Positions 25,672 to 34,738 of a stretch of 64,000 nt of DNA are shown piece after piece (the stretch's first letter is position 1; each line of letters starts with the position of its first letter). The stretch lies in the NCBI RefSeq assembly GCF_009849585.1, contig NZ_VCRN01000011.1, forward strand, positions 62,001 through 126,000, written 5' to 3'. The notes below the pieces were generated by a model. The model was not told the DNA's origin and ran no database searches. It saw only the letters and a list, made by a program, of their open reading frames with translations. The stretch is from Bacillus sp. ZZV12-4809. Its GTDB lineage: Bacteria > Bacillota > Bacilli > Bacillales > Cytobacillaceae. The translations under genes and the position numbers were made by a program.

Positions 25672-25818
25672 ATGTGTTTAAATAATAAAAAATCATCCTA
25701 AAAGGGGTGATGTTTTTTATTTATCAACAAAATAATAATAAGAAACGTTAAAAATTTATTGAAAAACGATAAATTATAGTTTAAAATCAAATTGAAAATA
25801 AGAAATGAGGTGTTTTAT

Positions 25819-26301
25819 ATGGAAAAGGTTACAACGCTGTTTTTAAAAATAGCCGTTATTCTATTAGGAGTTCCCATTCTCTTACTGTGTATTTTTCTGG
25901 TGCCAGAACTGGGAAAAGAGGCAGGGAAAATGCTGCCGGAGTTTGCATTTTTTCAATATTGGGTTTACATCGTGTTCTATGGGTCGACGATCCCTTTTTA
26001 TTATGCGCTTTACCAGGCTTTCAAGCTTTTGCGCTACATTGATAAAAATAAAGCTTTCTCTGATTTATCTGTCGCCGCATTAAAGAAAATTAAATATTGT
26101 GCCATCCTGATTGCCTGTTTGCATGTGCTGGTGCTGCCGCTCTTCTATATTTTTGCAGAACTAGACGACGCCCCAGGGGTCATCTTCGTCGGATTGGTTG
26201 TTCCTTTTGCTTCAATGGTGATTGCCGTTTTTGCAGCTGTTCTGCAGAAACTCCTGAAAGAGGCAATAGATATCAAATCAGAAAATGATTTAACGGTCTG
26301 A
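25819..26301 (+). CDS. yoaS: DUF2975 membrane protein, YoaS-like
   Basis: A 160-residue protein with four transmembrane helices and the DUF2975 pattern (ALYQAFKLLRYIDKNKAFSDLSVAALKKIKYC). The ATG at 25819 has GAGGTG upstream; the longer frame from 25792 lacks a site. It precedes a YozG-like regulator by 9 bp, the standard pair of this family, followed by a YoaT homologue as in Bacillus subtilis. Function unknown. Confidence 0.85.
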   Translation: MEKVTTLFLKIAVILLGVPILLLCIFLVPELGKEAGKMLPEFAFFQYWVYIVFYGSTIPFYYALYQAFKLLRYIDKNKAFSDLSVAALKKIKYCAILIACLHVLVLPLFYIFAELDDAPGVIFVGLVVPFASMVIAVFAAVLQKLLKEAIDIKSENDLTV

Positions 26302-26310
26302 GGTGAGAAC

Positions 26311-26520
26311 ATGACAATCATAATTAATTTAGATGTGATGCTGGCAAAAAGGAAAATGAGTGTAACGGAACTTTCAGAAAATGTAGGAATCACCATGGCC
26401 AATCTTTCTATCTTGAAAAATGGAAAGGCGAAGGCGATCAGATTTTCCACTTTGGAGGCCATTTGCAAAGCACTGGACTGCCAGCCTGGCGATATCCTGG
26501 AATACCGCAGTGACGATTAA
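26311..26520 (+). CDS. yozG: XRE-type small regulator, YozG-like
   Basis: A 69-residue Cro/CI helix-turn-helix protein (LAKRKMSVTELSENVGITMANLSILKNGKAKAIRFSTL), ending CKALDCQPGDILEYRSDD, the HTH_26 type. It always accompanies DUF2975 proteins and probably represses its own operon. GAGGTGAG precedes the ATG. Confidence 0.88.
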   Translation: MTIIINLDVMLAKRKMSVTELSENVGITMANLSILKNGKAKAIRFSTLEAICKALDCQPGDILEYRSDD

Positions 26521-26575
26521 ATGGTATGGCGGATTGTCTTAAAAGGCGTGGGACTGGGTAAAAGGAGTGAGTAAC

Positions 26576-27382
26576 ATGCATTTAACTATTCGTAAAATGG
26601 AAGCTCAGCCGGTGAGACTCTTAAAGCAGCTCTTTCGTTTCGGCTGGGAGCAGGCATTGTCCTGCTGGTTTCCTGTTGTCATTTTTGCTTCTTTAGCTTT
26701 AACGAAATTTCTGCCGATGCCTATTTTACCGCGGTATGACTGGCTTTTGATCATCTGTCTGCTGATGCAGTGGGCGATGGTAAAATCGGGGCTTGAAACA
26801 AAGGATGAATTAAAGGTTATCACGCTGTTCCACATTATTGGCCTTGCACTGGAATTATTTAAGGTGCATATGGGCTCATGGGCTTATCCGGAGGAGGGGT
26901 ATTCCAAAGTGTTTGGAGTTCCTTTGTACAGCGGATTCATGTATGCGAGTGTAGCGAGTTATCTGTGCCAGGCGTGGAGGAGGCTGAAGGTTGATCTGGT
27001 CAATTGGCCGCCATTTTTGGCAGTAGTGCCTCTTGCCGCTGCGATTTATTTGAATTTTTTCACCCATCATTATTGGATCGATATCCGCTGGTGGCTATCC
27101 GGAATGGTCCTGATTGTTTTTTGGAAATCCTGGGTCAGCTACGAGGTAGGCGGAAGTCAATACAGAATGCCGCTTGCTCTATCTTTTGTGCTAATCGGAT
27201 TTTTCATATGGATAGCGGAAAATATAGCGACATTCTTTAGTGCCTGGGAATACCCCAATCAGGCGGATGCATGGAGTCTTGTTCATCTGGGAAAGGTGAG
27301 CTCCTGGCTTTTGCTCGTGATAGTCAGCTTCTTGATCGTGGCGACCCTAAAGCAGGTTAAGGGGAAAACGGCAGGTAAATAA
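26576..27382 (+). CDS. yoaT: DUF817 membrane protein, YoaT-like
   Basis: A 268-residue protein with about eight transmembrane helices. LLKQLFRFGWEQALSCWFPV, then FKVHMGSWAYPEE, then GVPLYSGFMYASVASY are DUF817 hallmarks. The ATG at 26576 has AAGGAG 8 nt upstream; the GTG at 26567 overlaps that site. Completes the yoaS-yozG-yoaT synteny. Function unknown. Confidence 0.88.
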   Translation: MHLTIRKMEAQPVRLLKQLFRFGWEQALSCWFPVVIFASLALTKFLPMPILPRYDWLLIICLLMQWAMVKSGLETKDELKVITLFHIIGLALELFKVHMGSWAYPEEGYSKVFGVPLYSGFMYASVASYLCQAWRRLKVDLVNWPPFLAVVPLAAAIYLNFFTHHYWIDIRWWLSGMVLIVFWKSWVSYEVGGSQYRMPLALSFVLIGFFIWIAENIATFFSAWEYPNQADAWSLVHLGKVSSWLLLVIVSFLIVATLKQVKGKTAGK

Positions 27383-27419
27383 CTTCTAATTAAGCTAATC
27401 AAGCTCAAACCGCATGTAT

Positions 27420-27911
27420 CTATAGAAAATCAAACATGAACAAATAAAAGGCAGCAATCGGAACAGAAAGAATCAGTGCCCTTAATTTGTGGAGATAGTG
27501 TAATCGGATCATCGGAAACATAATGGCGACAAATTGGAAAGACCACCAGATATTCCACCCATTATGGTAGCTGATGAAGTGAAAGCGGGACGCCAGCCAT
27601 TCAGCCGCCCAAAATAAAACCATCCATCGTGCATAATACCAGATTTTACTTTTCCGTTTATTAGGATAATTTGATAAAAACACAAAGCCGATTAGCGGAT
27701 TAATCACGATATTATGCACCAGGTGGGTGCCCATCAGATCCAATATCCCTTCTTCAAGCTCCCATAAATGAAAATGGCTGTGGGAAATAAATTCGTATAT
27801 GAAAGAGGCCACGGAAATATATAGCATGGTCGGATAATATCTCTCCCAATTTTTCCAGTCGCCTTTTATATAAGAAAGAATGACAACCAATAATACAAGG
27901 ATGCAGTGCAT
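27420..27911 (-). CDS. CBO0543-like membrane protein
   Basis: A 163-residue protein with five transmembrane helices, aromatic-rich (WNIWWSFQFVAIMFPMIRLHYLHKLRAL). GAGGTG precedes the ATG. It runs convergently towards yoaT. It resembles the other small multi-spanning proteins of 22-25 kb. Function unknown. Confidence 0.65.
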   Translation of the reverse strand: MHCILVLLVVILSYIKGDWKNWERYYPTMLYISVASFIYEFISHSHFHLWELEEGILDLMGTHLVHNIVINPLIGFVFLSNYPNKRKSKIWYYARWMVLFWAAEWLASRFHFISYHNGWNIWWSFQFVAIMFPMIRLHYLHKLRALILSVPIAAFYLFMFDFL

Positions 27912-28029
27912 AGGTTCACCTCATTTTACTCTTTCCTAGTATGGACGATATTCCTTATCAAATACCATTATCTGTAAGAAATAGGTAATTCATCCTTGTA
28001 TTAATGGCCCCGCACCCCAACATTTCATG

Positions 28030-28797
28030 CTATTCAGCAGAATTTCCTCTTTTCACTAAATACATGGCGGTAATCCAGGAAGTAATTGGAATCACCATGG
28101 TAACACCAATCCCGGCACAGAAAATGGTGATCATCTCGCCGCTGAAAATCTTAGAATTGATAATTTCACCTGGTGTATAGGATAAGTCTTTAAACCAGAT
28201 CAGCAGTGCCAAATATCCGCCGAAAAAGGCAAAAAATAACGTGTTGGTGCTTGTTCCGAGTATATCCTTGCCGATTCCGATGCCTGCTTGGAATAAGTCT
28301 TTTCTGCTAATATCCGGGTGGTGATAATGTATTTCCCTCATGGGGGAAGAAATGGCCATAGCTGCATCCGTAATGGCGCCAATTGTACTCATAATGATGA
28401 CCGACGCAGCCACCTTCACAAAATCAACTCCGATATAAAGGGAAAAAATGCTTAACTCTTCGATTTCCTCTTCGCCAAATCCCTGAATCATCGCCTTTTC
28501 TGCCATGATGACAATGAATGCAATGAGAACGACCGTCGTGATGATGGAAGAGAGAAATGCAGTTATTGTCTTGATGTTTACTTCATTAATAAAAAATAAA
28601 TTGACACAGCTAATGAAGGCACAGGCTATTAAAGTAACGGCGATCGGATTGATGTTTGGATCATTCATGAAGAAAAGGACGAAAATGATCACCCCGAAGT
28701 TAAGGAAAATCGCCAAAAAGGACCGGGCTCCTTTTTGGCCGCCGATAAGGGTCATCAGAATAAATAAGATCGCAGCCAGCACCAGTATTGTATTCAT
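28030..28797 (-). CDS. YibE/F-family membrane protein (YibF-like)
   Basis: A 255-residue protein with six or seven transmembrane helices. The conserved stretch MSTIGAITDAAMAISSPMREIHYHHP, then GIGKDILGTSTNTLFFAFFGGYLALL is typical of YibE/F proteins. It overlaps the upstream paralogue by 4 bases (ATGA), so the two are translated together and may form a heteromer. Transport role is suspected but unproven. Confidence 0.85.
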   Translation of the reverse strand: MNTILVLAAILFILMTLIGGQKGARSFLAIFLNFGVIIFVLFFMNDPNINPIAVTLIACAFISCVNLFFINEVNIKTITAFLSSIITTVVLIAFIVIMAEKAMIQGFGEEEIEELSIFSLYIGVDFVKVAASVIIMSTIGAITDAAMAISSPMREIHYHHPDISRKDLFQAGIGIGKDILGTSTNTLFFAFFGGYLALLIWFKDLSYTPGEIINSKIFSGEMITIFCAGIGVTMVIPITSWITAMYLVKRGNSAE

Positions 28798-29903
28798 ATT
28801 TGTGCCCTCTTTCTGTTAATAAAATAAATGGCCGTATACAAGCCAATCGGAATGGTCATGACAATGCCAATTCCTCCGGCCAGTGCCCGTGCTAATTCCA
28901 GTGAAAGATTCATCGATAGACTGAACCCGAGGGGCGAATCATTTTTAATATAAAGAATAAGCATAGGAAGGGAGCCGCTGATATAGGCGAAAAACAGAAT
29001 GTTCGTCATGGTGCCCATAATATCTTTGCCCACTTCCATTCCAGAACGTTTAAGGGCCTGCACGGGAATGCTGTTGTTTTTTTCATATAAGCTGAACAGT
29101 GAAGATGACATCGTAATGGCCACATCCATAACCGCTCCCAGCGAACCGATAAACAACCCGGCTAAGAAAACCATTTGGTAGGGCCTTGTGATAAACTGAA
29201 GCTCTTCGTATCTTAGCCCCTTCCCGCCAGTTAGCCAGATGACCAGATAGGTAATCAATAACGACAAGAATGTTGCTGCAAGTGTTGCGATAATGGCTGC
29301 ATAGGTTTTTTCGTTAAATCCATTTGCAAGCAGAAGGGAGGTGACGGTAAATAGGATCACAGCCGCACTGCCTATCAGCAGCAGGCTTATTTCCGGATTC
29401 TTCAGATAGACATCCAGCGCATAGGAAAGCAGCACGGCATTAATGATTAGGCTGATGATCGAAAAAAGACCTTGCTTTTTCCCGACAAATAGCAGGATCA
29501 GAATAAAGATCCATCCTGTCAACAGTATGTAATGGTCTCGTTTCAGATCAAGCATATCTCCGCTTAAATGGTCAGCACCCTCATCTTTAATAGACACAAA
29601 TAATTTTTGCCCTGACTGAATTTCATAGTCATAAGCTTTGGATTTTGAATACTGATTGGTTAAGAGAATCTCCTGTCCTTTTGCCTTTCCATTTGTAATT
29701 TCTGCCGTGATCCGCTGTTCATATAGACGGTCCTCGTTATCATAAATATCTGTTGTTTTTTCAGACTGAACAACCTGAACTTCCTTCACTTTCGCGATCG
29801 TGCGTTCATAAAAAGAATCATTATTTTGTACAAACAGCACCGAGGCTGCTATACATATGGCCAAAATGATATAAAAATAGATGTTTCCAGAAATGTTTTT
29901 CAA
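28794..29903 (-). CDS. YibE/F-family membrane protein (YibE-like)
   Basis: A 369-residue protein: one N-terminal helix, an extracytoplasmic beta-rich domain (residues 30-120; KVKEVQVVQSE, then KGQEILLTNQYSKSKAYDYEIQSGQKLFVS), then seven helices with GSLGAVMDVAITMSSSLFSL and GKDIMGTMTNILFFAYISGSLPML. The second half is paralogous to the 28030-28797 product. First gene of the two-gene operon; GGAGGG precedes the start. Confidence 0.85.
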   Translation of the reverse strand: MKNISGNIYFYIILAICIAASVLFVQNNDSFYERTIAKVKEVQVVQSEKTTDIYDNEDRLYEQRITAEITNGKAKGQEILLTNQYSKSKAYDYEIQSGQKLFVSIKDEGADHLSGDMLDLKRDHYILLTGWIFILILLFVGKKQGLFSIISLIINAVLLSYALDVYLKNPEISLLLIGSAAVILFTVTSLLLANGFNEKTYAAIIATLAATFLSLLITYLVIWLTGGKGLRYEELQFITRPYQMVFLAGLFIGSLGAVMDVAITMSSSLFSLYEKNNSIPVQALKRSGMEVGKDIMGTMTNILFFAYISGSLPMLILYIKNDSPLGFSLSMNLSLELARALAGGIGIVMTIPIGLYTAIYFINRKRAQI

Positions 29904-30061
29904 AATAACCCTCCAAAATACAGGACATTTACAACGGACTTAGGATATCAGGAAGTTTTTCGGGTAGTCAAGTTTCAGCGCATGCATCTCTTTGCAGGGA
30001 GGATTCAGATCAAGTGAGATCGAATCATCTTAACAGACTATTAAACAAGGGGAGAAAACAG

Positions 30062-30811
30062 GTGAACTTGGGCAAACCAATCGCTGTTGGAAATACAGCT
30101 GAAATCTATCAAGTTGAGGATAAGGTTATGAAAGTATTTAAAGAGCATTTACCTCCTTTAGAACATATACACGAAGCAAACAAGCAGGAATATGCGTTTT
30201 CATCCGGGCTTCCTGTTCCCAAGGTGTTTAACGTAACCAAAATTGAGGGCAGACAGGCCATAATAATGGAGTATGTAAGAGGGAAAACAGCAGGTGAACT
30301 CATACTGAATAATATGGAATCAGCAGACCTTTATTTAACTGAATGTGCACAAATGCAGCTAAAAATCCATGCTATGCCGGCTGATCCATCTGTAATAGGG
30401 TCTATGACTGACAAACTGCACAAACAGATTCAAATAGCAGAAACATTGAATCAGGCTCAGAAAAGAAATCTGCTGAAAAAACTGGATTCAATCATGTTTC
30501 AACCAGGATTATGCCATGGAGATTTTCATCCTTTTAATATCATTATAGGTGAAAGTACTGTCACTGTTATTGATTGGGTTGATTCGAGCTCTGGCGATGT
30601 CCGTGCGGATGTCATCCGTACTTATCTATTGATATCGGAAGCCTCCGTCAAGCTGGCAGAAAGGTATGTTCATATTTATTGCAGTCTTACCGGTATATCA
30701 AGAAACGAAGTCTTTCAGTGGATGCCTATTATAGCGGCAGCAAGGTTATGGGAAAATGTATCAGATGCAGAACATAAGAGGCTTTTGGAAATCATTAGAG
30801 AAACCATTTAG
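30062..30811 (+). CDS. Aminoglycoside-phosphotransferase-fold kinase
   Basis: A 249-residue APH/choline-kinase-fold protein. GNTAEIYQVEDKVMKVF is the nucleotide loop with catalytic-site Lys, IIMEYVRGKTAGEL the hinge, LCHGDFHPFNIII the Brenner motif and VIDWVDSSSGD the metal-binding Asp. Substrate unknown; such chromosomal genes rarely give drug resistance. GTG 30062 has GGGGAG 7 nt upstream; the longer frame from 30014 is less supported. Confidence 0.85.
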   Translation: MNLGKPIAVGNTAEIYQVEDKVMKVFKEHLPPLEHIHEANKQEYAFSSGLPVPKVFNVTKIEGRQAIIMEYVRGKTAGELILNNMESADLYLTECAQMQLKIHAMPADPSVIGSMTDKLHKQIQIAETLNQAQKRNLLKKLDSIMFQPGLCHGDFHPFNIIIGESTVTVIDWVDSSSGDVRADVIRTYLLISEASVKLAERYVHIYCSLTGISRNEVFQWMPIIAAARLWENVSDAEHKRLLEIIRETI

Positions 30812-30820
30812 TATATGGGC

Positions 30821-30844
30821 AAAAAAAATCATCCAAAAAGGATG
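30821..30844 (-). terminator. Intrinsic terminator of the small gene at 30862-30966
   Basis: On the minus strand CATCC pairs with GGATG around TTTTT and is followed by ATTTTTTTT. Confidence 0.65.
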
Positions 30845-30861
30845 AAGAGATGCAGGGGATC

Positions 30862-30966
30862 TTACTTCTTTTTAGCATTAAGAAGTTCTTGCTGCTGTTG
30901 TTCTTTTTTCTGATTTTCAGCATCCTTTTTGAAAGCCTCCATCGCTTTGTAATAAATGATTGTCAC
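30862..30966 (-). CDS. 34-residue charged small protein
   Basis: A near-ideal AGGAGGTG stands 6-7 nt before GTG 30966. The frame encodes MTIIYYKAMEAFKKDAENQK followed by KEQQQQELLNAKKK and TAA. It is a single lysine- and glutamine-rich amphipathic helix. Not recognised by me. The strong ribosome binding site, stop and following terminator argue it is a real gene. Confidence 0.65.
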   Translation of the reverse strand: MTIIYYKAMEAFKKDAENQKKEQQQQELLNAKKK

Positions 30967-31054
30967 TTTTTTCACCTCCTATTATTAACTGTATCCCCGT
31001 GTAAATATGAATAAAACTAAAAATAATAAGTTGATAAAATTTGTTAATTTGAGA

Positions 31055-31103
31055 TTGACCAAAGTGGTCATTTTTTATATCATGATATTGACCACTTTGG
31101 TCA
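31055..31103 (+). promoter_or_regulatory. Promoter embedded between two TetR-type operators
   Basis: Two dyads, TGACCAAAGTGGTCA (31056-31070) and TGACCACTTTGGTCA (31089-31103), share the form TGACC-N5-GGTCA and have mirror-image centres; they are 33 bp apart, three helical turns. TTGACC (31055-31060), a 17-bp spacer and TATCAT (31078-31083) give a promoter whose -35 lies in the first operator and whose -10 precedes the second. The TetR protein encoded next is the likely binder and would repress its own operon. Confidence 0.8.
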
Positions 31104-31148
31104 TCTTTCTGAAAGGGGTGCAATATAATTAATACTACTTTTTACAGC

Positions 31149-31751
31149 TTGAAACCCGAAAAACAGGAACGGATCATCAATGCGTCCATGAAGGAGTTTG
31201 TGAAAAGCGGGTTCGAGAAAGCATCTACAAATGAAATCGTAAAGGATGCCCAAATAAGCAAAGGCTCATTGTTTAACTATTTCACTAATAAAAAGGATTT
31301 GTATTTCTTTTTGATTCAGCAGGCAGTGAATACGATTGAACAAATTTATGAAGAAATAGACCTGAATGAACGAGACATTTTTGAGAGAATCAGCCAAATT
31401 GGATCCATTAAATTTAAGATCCAAAGGAAATATCCGATTGTATTTGATTTCTTAAAATCGCTGGTCGCTGAAGAGTCTCCGGAAGTAAGGTCCGAAATAA
31501 GCCAAATGATTTCCAGCATCCAAAAAGACGGCTGGCAAAGAATTTATGAAAATATCGACTGGTCAAAGCTTCAGGACGGGATCGAACCTGAAAAAGCGAT
31601 GAACATCCTGAATTGGACCATGTCCGGCTTTGGGGAAATGCAAATCGCAAAGGTCAAGTCATTTGAGGGTGTCGGTGTCGAGCTTCTTAACGAATGGGAC
31701 AGCTATAAGGAGATACTTAAGCGCTGTTTTTATAAAAACGGGGAGGAATGA
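31149..31751 (+). CDS. TetR-family repressor of the downstream ABC exporter
   Basis: A 200-residue TetR regulator: DNA-binding domain at residues 1-50 (RIINASMKEFVKSGFEKASTNEIVKDAQISKGSLFNYFTNKK), ligand domain after it. TTG 31149 is the first standard start but has no ribosome binding site. AAAGGGGTG lies 7 nt before an in-frame ATT at 31128, which would add INTTFYS, a usual N-terminus for these repressors. ATT initiation is therefore possible. The gene leads an operon with the ABC exporter and ends inside the ATPase start. Confidence 0.88.
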   Translation: MKPEKQERIINASMKEFVKSGFEKASTNEIVKDAQISKGSLFNYFTNKKDLYFFLIQQAVNTIEQIYEEIDLNERDIFERISQIGSIKFKIQRKYPIVFDFLKSLVAEESPEVRSEISQMISSIQKDGWQRIYENIDWSKLQDGIEPEKAMNILNWTMSGFGEMQIAKVKSFEGVGVELLNEWDSYKEILKRCFYKNGEE

Positions 31752-31753
31752 GC

Positions 31754-32656
31754 ATGAGCCTTTTAAAAGTAACCGGCCTGACAAAGAAATTCGGCAAATT
31801 TACGGCATTGAATGGGGTAAATCTAGAGTTAAATGCAGGTGAGGTACTGGGGTTTATCGGCCCAAATGGGGCAGGAAAGTCCACCACCATCCGCGTGTTA
31901 TTAGGAATTTTAAAGGCAACAGATGGAGAAGTGAAGCTTTTTGATATGGATGCCTGGCAGGATGCCGTTGATATCCATAAAAGGGTTGCCTATGTGCCTG
32001 GGGACGTGAACTTATGGCCGAACTTAACAGGGGGAGAGGTCATTGATTTATTTATTAAGTTAAATGGCAGGGCGAATAAGGCGAAACGGGAGGAGTTAAT
32101 TGCTAAATTTGATTTGGATCCATCCAAGAAGTGCAGAACCTATTCCAAGGGAAACAGGCAAAAGGTGGCTCTGATTGCAGCCTTCTCCTCTGATGCTGAC
32201 CTGTTCATTCTGGATGAGCCGACATCAGGGCTGGATCCCCTGATGGAAAAGGTTTTTCAGGAATGTGTAATGGAAGTGAAAAGACAAGGAAAGAGCGTTC
32301 TTTTGTCCAGCCATATTTTATCAGAGGTAGAAAAGCTGTGCGACCGGGTCAGCATTATCCGTCAAGGGAGGATTATTGAGTCTGGGACATTAAGTGAACT
32401 TCGCCATTTAACCCGGACTCAAATGCTTGTTGATACGAAGCTGCCGATTACAGGTTTACATGAACTAAAAGGCATCCATGACATTGAAGAAAGCGAGCAT
32501 GGGGTGACATTCCAGGTCGATACGACAGAAATGGATGATGTAATCAAGCATATCTCCCCATTTGGCATCATCAGGCTGGAAAGTGCTCCGCCAACCTTAG
32601 AGGACTTATTTATGCGCCATTATGAAGGGGAGAAGGATACGGGAGGTGTGCGCTGA
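31754..32656 (+). CDS. ABC exporter ATPase (polyketide-antibiotic exporter type)
   Basis: A 300-residue ATPase with Walker A GPNGAGKST near 36-44, signature YSKGNRQKVALIAAF, Walker B LFILDEPTSGLDP and H-loop LSSHILSEV, plus a C-terminal regulatory extension. ATG 31754 is preferred over 31748 because GGGGAGGA then has proper spacing. It overlaps the permease gene start by one base. The pairing with a 532-residue permease is that of TnrB/tetronasin-type exporters. Confidence 0.9.
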   Translation: MSLLKVTGLTKKFGKFTALNGVNLELNAGEVLGFIGPNGAGKSTTIRVLLGILKATDGEVKLFDMDAWQDAVDIHKRVAYVPGDVNLWPNLTGGEVIDLFIKLNGRANKAKREELIAKFDLDPSKKCRTYSKGNRQKVALIAAFSSDADLFILDEPTSGLDPLMEKVFQECVMEVKRQGKSVLLSSHILSEVEKLCDRVSIIRQGRIIESGTLSELRHLTRTQMLVDTKLPITGLHELKGIHDIEESEHGVTFQVDTTEMDDVIKHISPFGIIRLESAPPTLEDLFMRHYEGEKDTGGVR

Positions 32657-34254
32657 TGGCAGGCAACCACTTGGCCAAGACCGCTTTCCTTTCAAAATTT
32701 ATTTTCCGTTTGGACCGGCTGCGGATTCCGATTTGGGTACTGGCACTTACTTTTTTTACTATAATGGTTCCAGCAGCTCTTGAAGGACTATATAGTTCTC
32801 AGCAGGAAAGGGATGGTATGGCACAGACGATGGCCAACCCGGCGATGACGGCCATGACTGGTCCCGCGGATTTAAGCAACTATACCATTGGGGTCATGAC
32901 AGCCCATCAAATGCTTCTTATGACAGCTGTTGTGACAGGTTTAATGAGCATCATGCTGGTAACTCGGCATACCCGGGCAGATGAAGAGGAGGGGCGCCTG
33001 GAAATGCTGCGTTCTCTGCCAGTAGGGCGCCTATCCTATTTAAATGCTTCACTTCTTGTTGTTTCGGCAGCCTGCATCGGGCTGGCTCTGATTAATGGAT
33101 TCGGCCTTTATGCCCTTGGAATTGAAAGCATGGATCTTGAAGGATCATTGCTTTATGGCGCAGCACTAGGGGCGACTGGTTTATTTTTCGCAGGTGTAAC
33201 AGCTGTATTGGCTCAAGCATCAGATAGTTCACGGGGAACGATTGGATATTCGATCAGCATTCTTCTATTATCTTATCTTTTTAGAGCCATTACAGACATC
33301 AGCAATGAATCCTTGTCCTGGCTTTCTCCGCTCGCTTGGGTAACCAAAGCTGAAGTCTATGATTCTAATAATTGGTGGCCTATTATTCTAATGATTGCTG
33401 CAGCCATGATTCTATTTGCTGCTGCGAACTACTTGAACGCTATCAGGGATCTGGACCGCGGATTTTTGCCATCAAGGCCCGGAAAAAAATATGCATCACG
33501 CATTTTGCAGAGTCCAATCGGCCTTGCGCTGAGATTGCAGCGGACCGGAATTATATCATGGGCAATTGGCATGTTCGTGCTGGGGGCTTCCTACGGTTCT
33601 GTATTAGGGGATCTGGAATCATTTTTCGCAGATAATGATGCCATGAAACAGCTCCTAAAGCCAACAGAAGGGCTGACATTAGTGGAACAATTCATCCCCA
33701 TGCTGATGATTGTTATTTCACTGCTGGCAACGGTTCCCCCAGTGATGGCCATGAATAAACTTCGAGGTGAAGAGAAGAAGGAACGAGTGGTTCATCTTTT
33801 GAGCAGAGCGGTCTCGCGGAGCAGGCTGTTAGGCAGTTATTTCGTCATTTCTGTCTTAAATGGATTACTCATGATTTCGCTGGCTGCACTCGGGCTATGG
33901 TCTGCCGGGGATGCTGTGGTTGAAGGCGGGTTATCCTTCGGTATGATCTTTGAGGCAGCCTTGTCCTATTATCCAGCCATGCTGGTCATGATCAGTCTGG
34001 CCGTATTCTTAATTGGCTTCCTGCCAAGGTTCACAGGCTTCATTTGGCTTTATGTCTTATATTCTTTTGTTGTCCTGTATTTAGGCGGCTTATTCCAATT
34101 CTCTGACTGGGTGGGCAGTATTTCTCCTTTTGGCCATGTGCCGCAAACACCGATAGAGGAATTTTCAGTTATCCCGCTGCTTCTATTGTGTTTAATTGCC
34201 GGGGGATTGGCGATCGCGGGATTAATTGGATTTAATCTGCGGGATATAGAGTAA
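32656..34254 (+). CDS. Large ABC-2 permease (polyketide-antibiotic exporter type)
   Basis: A 532-residue permease with about twelve transmembrane helices in two similar halves, matching the exporter-of-polyketide-antibiotics family. DEEEGRLEMLRSLPVGR and GEEKKERVVHLLSRAVSRSRLLGSYF are the equivalent cytoplasmic loops of each half. It forms the exporter with the preceding ATPase. Substrate unknown; the ligand of the TetR repressor is probably also the exported compound. A strong terminator follows. Confidence 0.9.
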   Translation: MAGNHLAKTAFLSKFIFRLDRLRIPIWVLALTFFTIMVPAALEGLYSSQQERDGMAQTMANPAMTAMTGPADLSNYTIGVMTAHQMLLMTAVVTGLMSIMLVTRHTRADEEEGRLEMLRSLPVGRLSYLNASLLVVSAACIGLALINGFGLYALGIESMDLEGSLLYGAALGATGLFFAGVTAVLAQASDSSRGTIGYSISILLLSYLFRAITDISNESLSWLSPLAWVTKAEVYDSNNWWPIILMIAAAMILFAAANYLNAIRDLDRGFLPSRPGKKYASRILQSPIGLALRLQRTGIISWAIGMFVLGASYGSVLGDLESFFADNDAMKQLLKPTEGLTLVEQFIPMLMIVISLLATVPPVMAMNKLRGEEKKERVVHLLSRAVSRSRLLGSYFVISVLNGLLMISLAALGLWSAGDAVVEGGLSFGMIFEAALSYYPAMLVMISLAVFLIGFLPRFTGFIWLYVLYSFVVLYLGGLFQFSDWVGSISPFGHVPQTPIEEFSVIPLLLLCLIAGGLAIAGLIGFNLRDIE

Positions 34255-34270
34255 GGATCTGTTAGATAGG

Positions 34271-34302
34271 AACGCAATCCATATAGGGATTGCGTTTTTT
34301 TT
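34271..34302 (+). terminator. Intrinsic terminator of the TetR-ABC operon
   Basis: ACGCAATCC (34272-34280) pairs with GGATTGCGT (34287-34295), followed by a T run. Confidence 0.92.
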
Positions 34303-34383
34303 AATACTCGCGGCAACGTGCAATACAATTTAGGAAGAGATATAACATGAAGAGCAAGTGTTGTTTCTCCCTTGGCAAAAGGT

Positions 34384-34575
34384 ATGATGAAAGATAGGGA
34401 TTCACATCTTACGGAAATGATCAAAAGATAGATTGTAAAGTCACTGCCTCCTAAGCAAAAGCAGGTTTATGAATTGTCATTGGTCGGGGTGGAGCTGGCT
34501 CAAATGGCTTTGACTGCTGAAGAATTTATGGCTCTTCTTGTGAAGCATTCACCTCATAGGACTGTGAGCACATAA
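34384..34575 (+). pseudogene. Small gene interrupted by TAG
   Basis: The frame begins MMKDRDSHLTEMIKR, meets TAG at 34429-34431 and continues IVKSLPPKQKQVYELSLVGV and on to TAA at 34575, giving about 63 residues in all. AAAAGG precedes the start. The continuous helical composition across the stop suggests one broken gene. I do not recognise the family. The remaining sequence up to 34738 shows nothing else. Confidence 0.45.
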
Positions 34576-34738
34576 ACAATTCGCTGCAGAAAGTGAAAAG
34601 GTCAATGGTTTCTTAAATGGTAAAAAGGATTACTTACACTCTAAAAATAAAACTTGAGCATCCAAATTGAAAAAGAATAATAAAAACCTGTCAGCACATA
34701 CTAAAACGATGATTTGTTAAGTTTTGGAGGAGTGTCCG

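Noticed and set aside
25684..25720. Terminator-like CATCC/GGGTG hairpin before yoaS
   Set aside because: The stem is short and imperfect and a strong terminator already lies just upstream.
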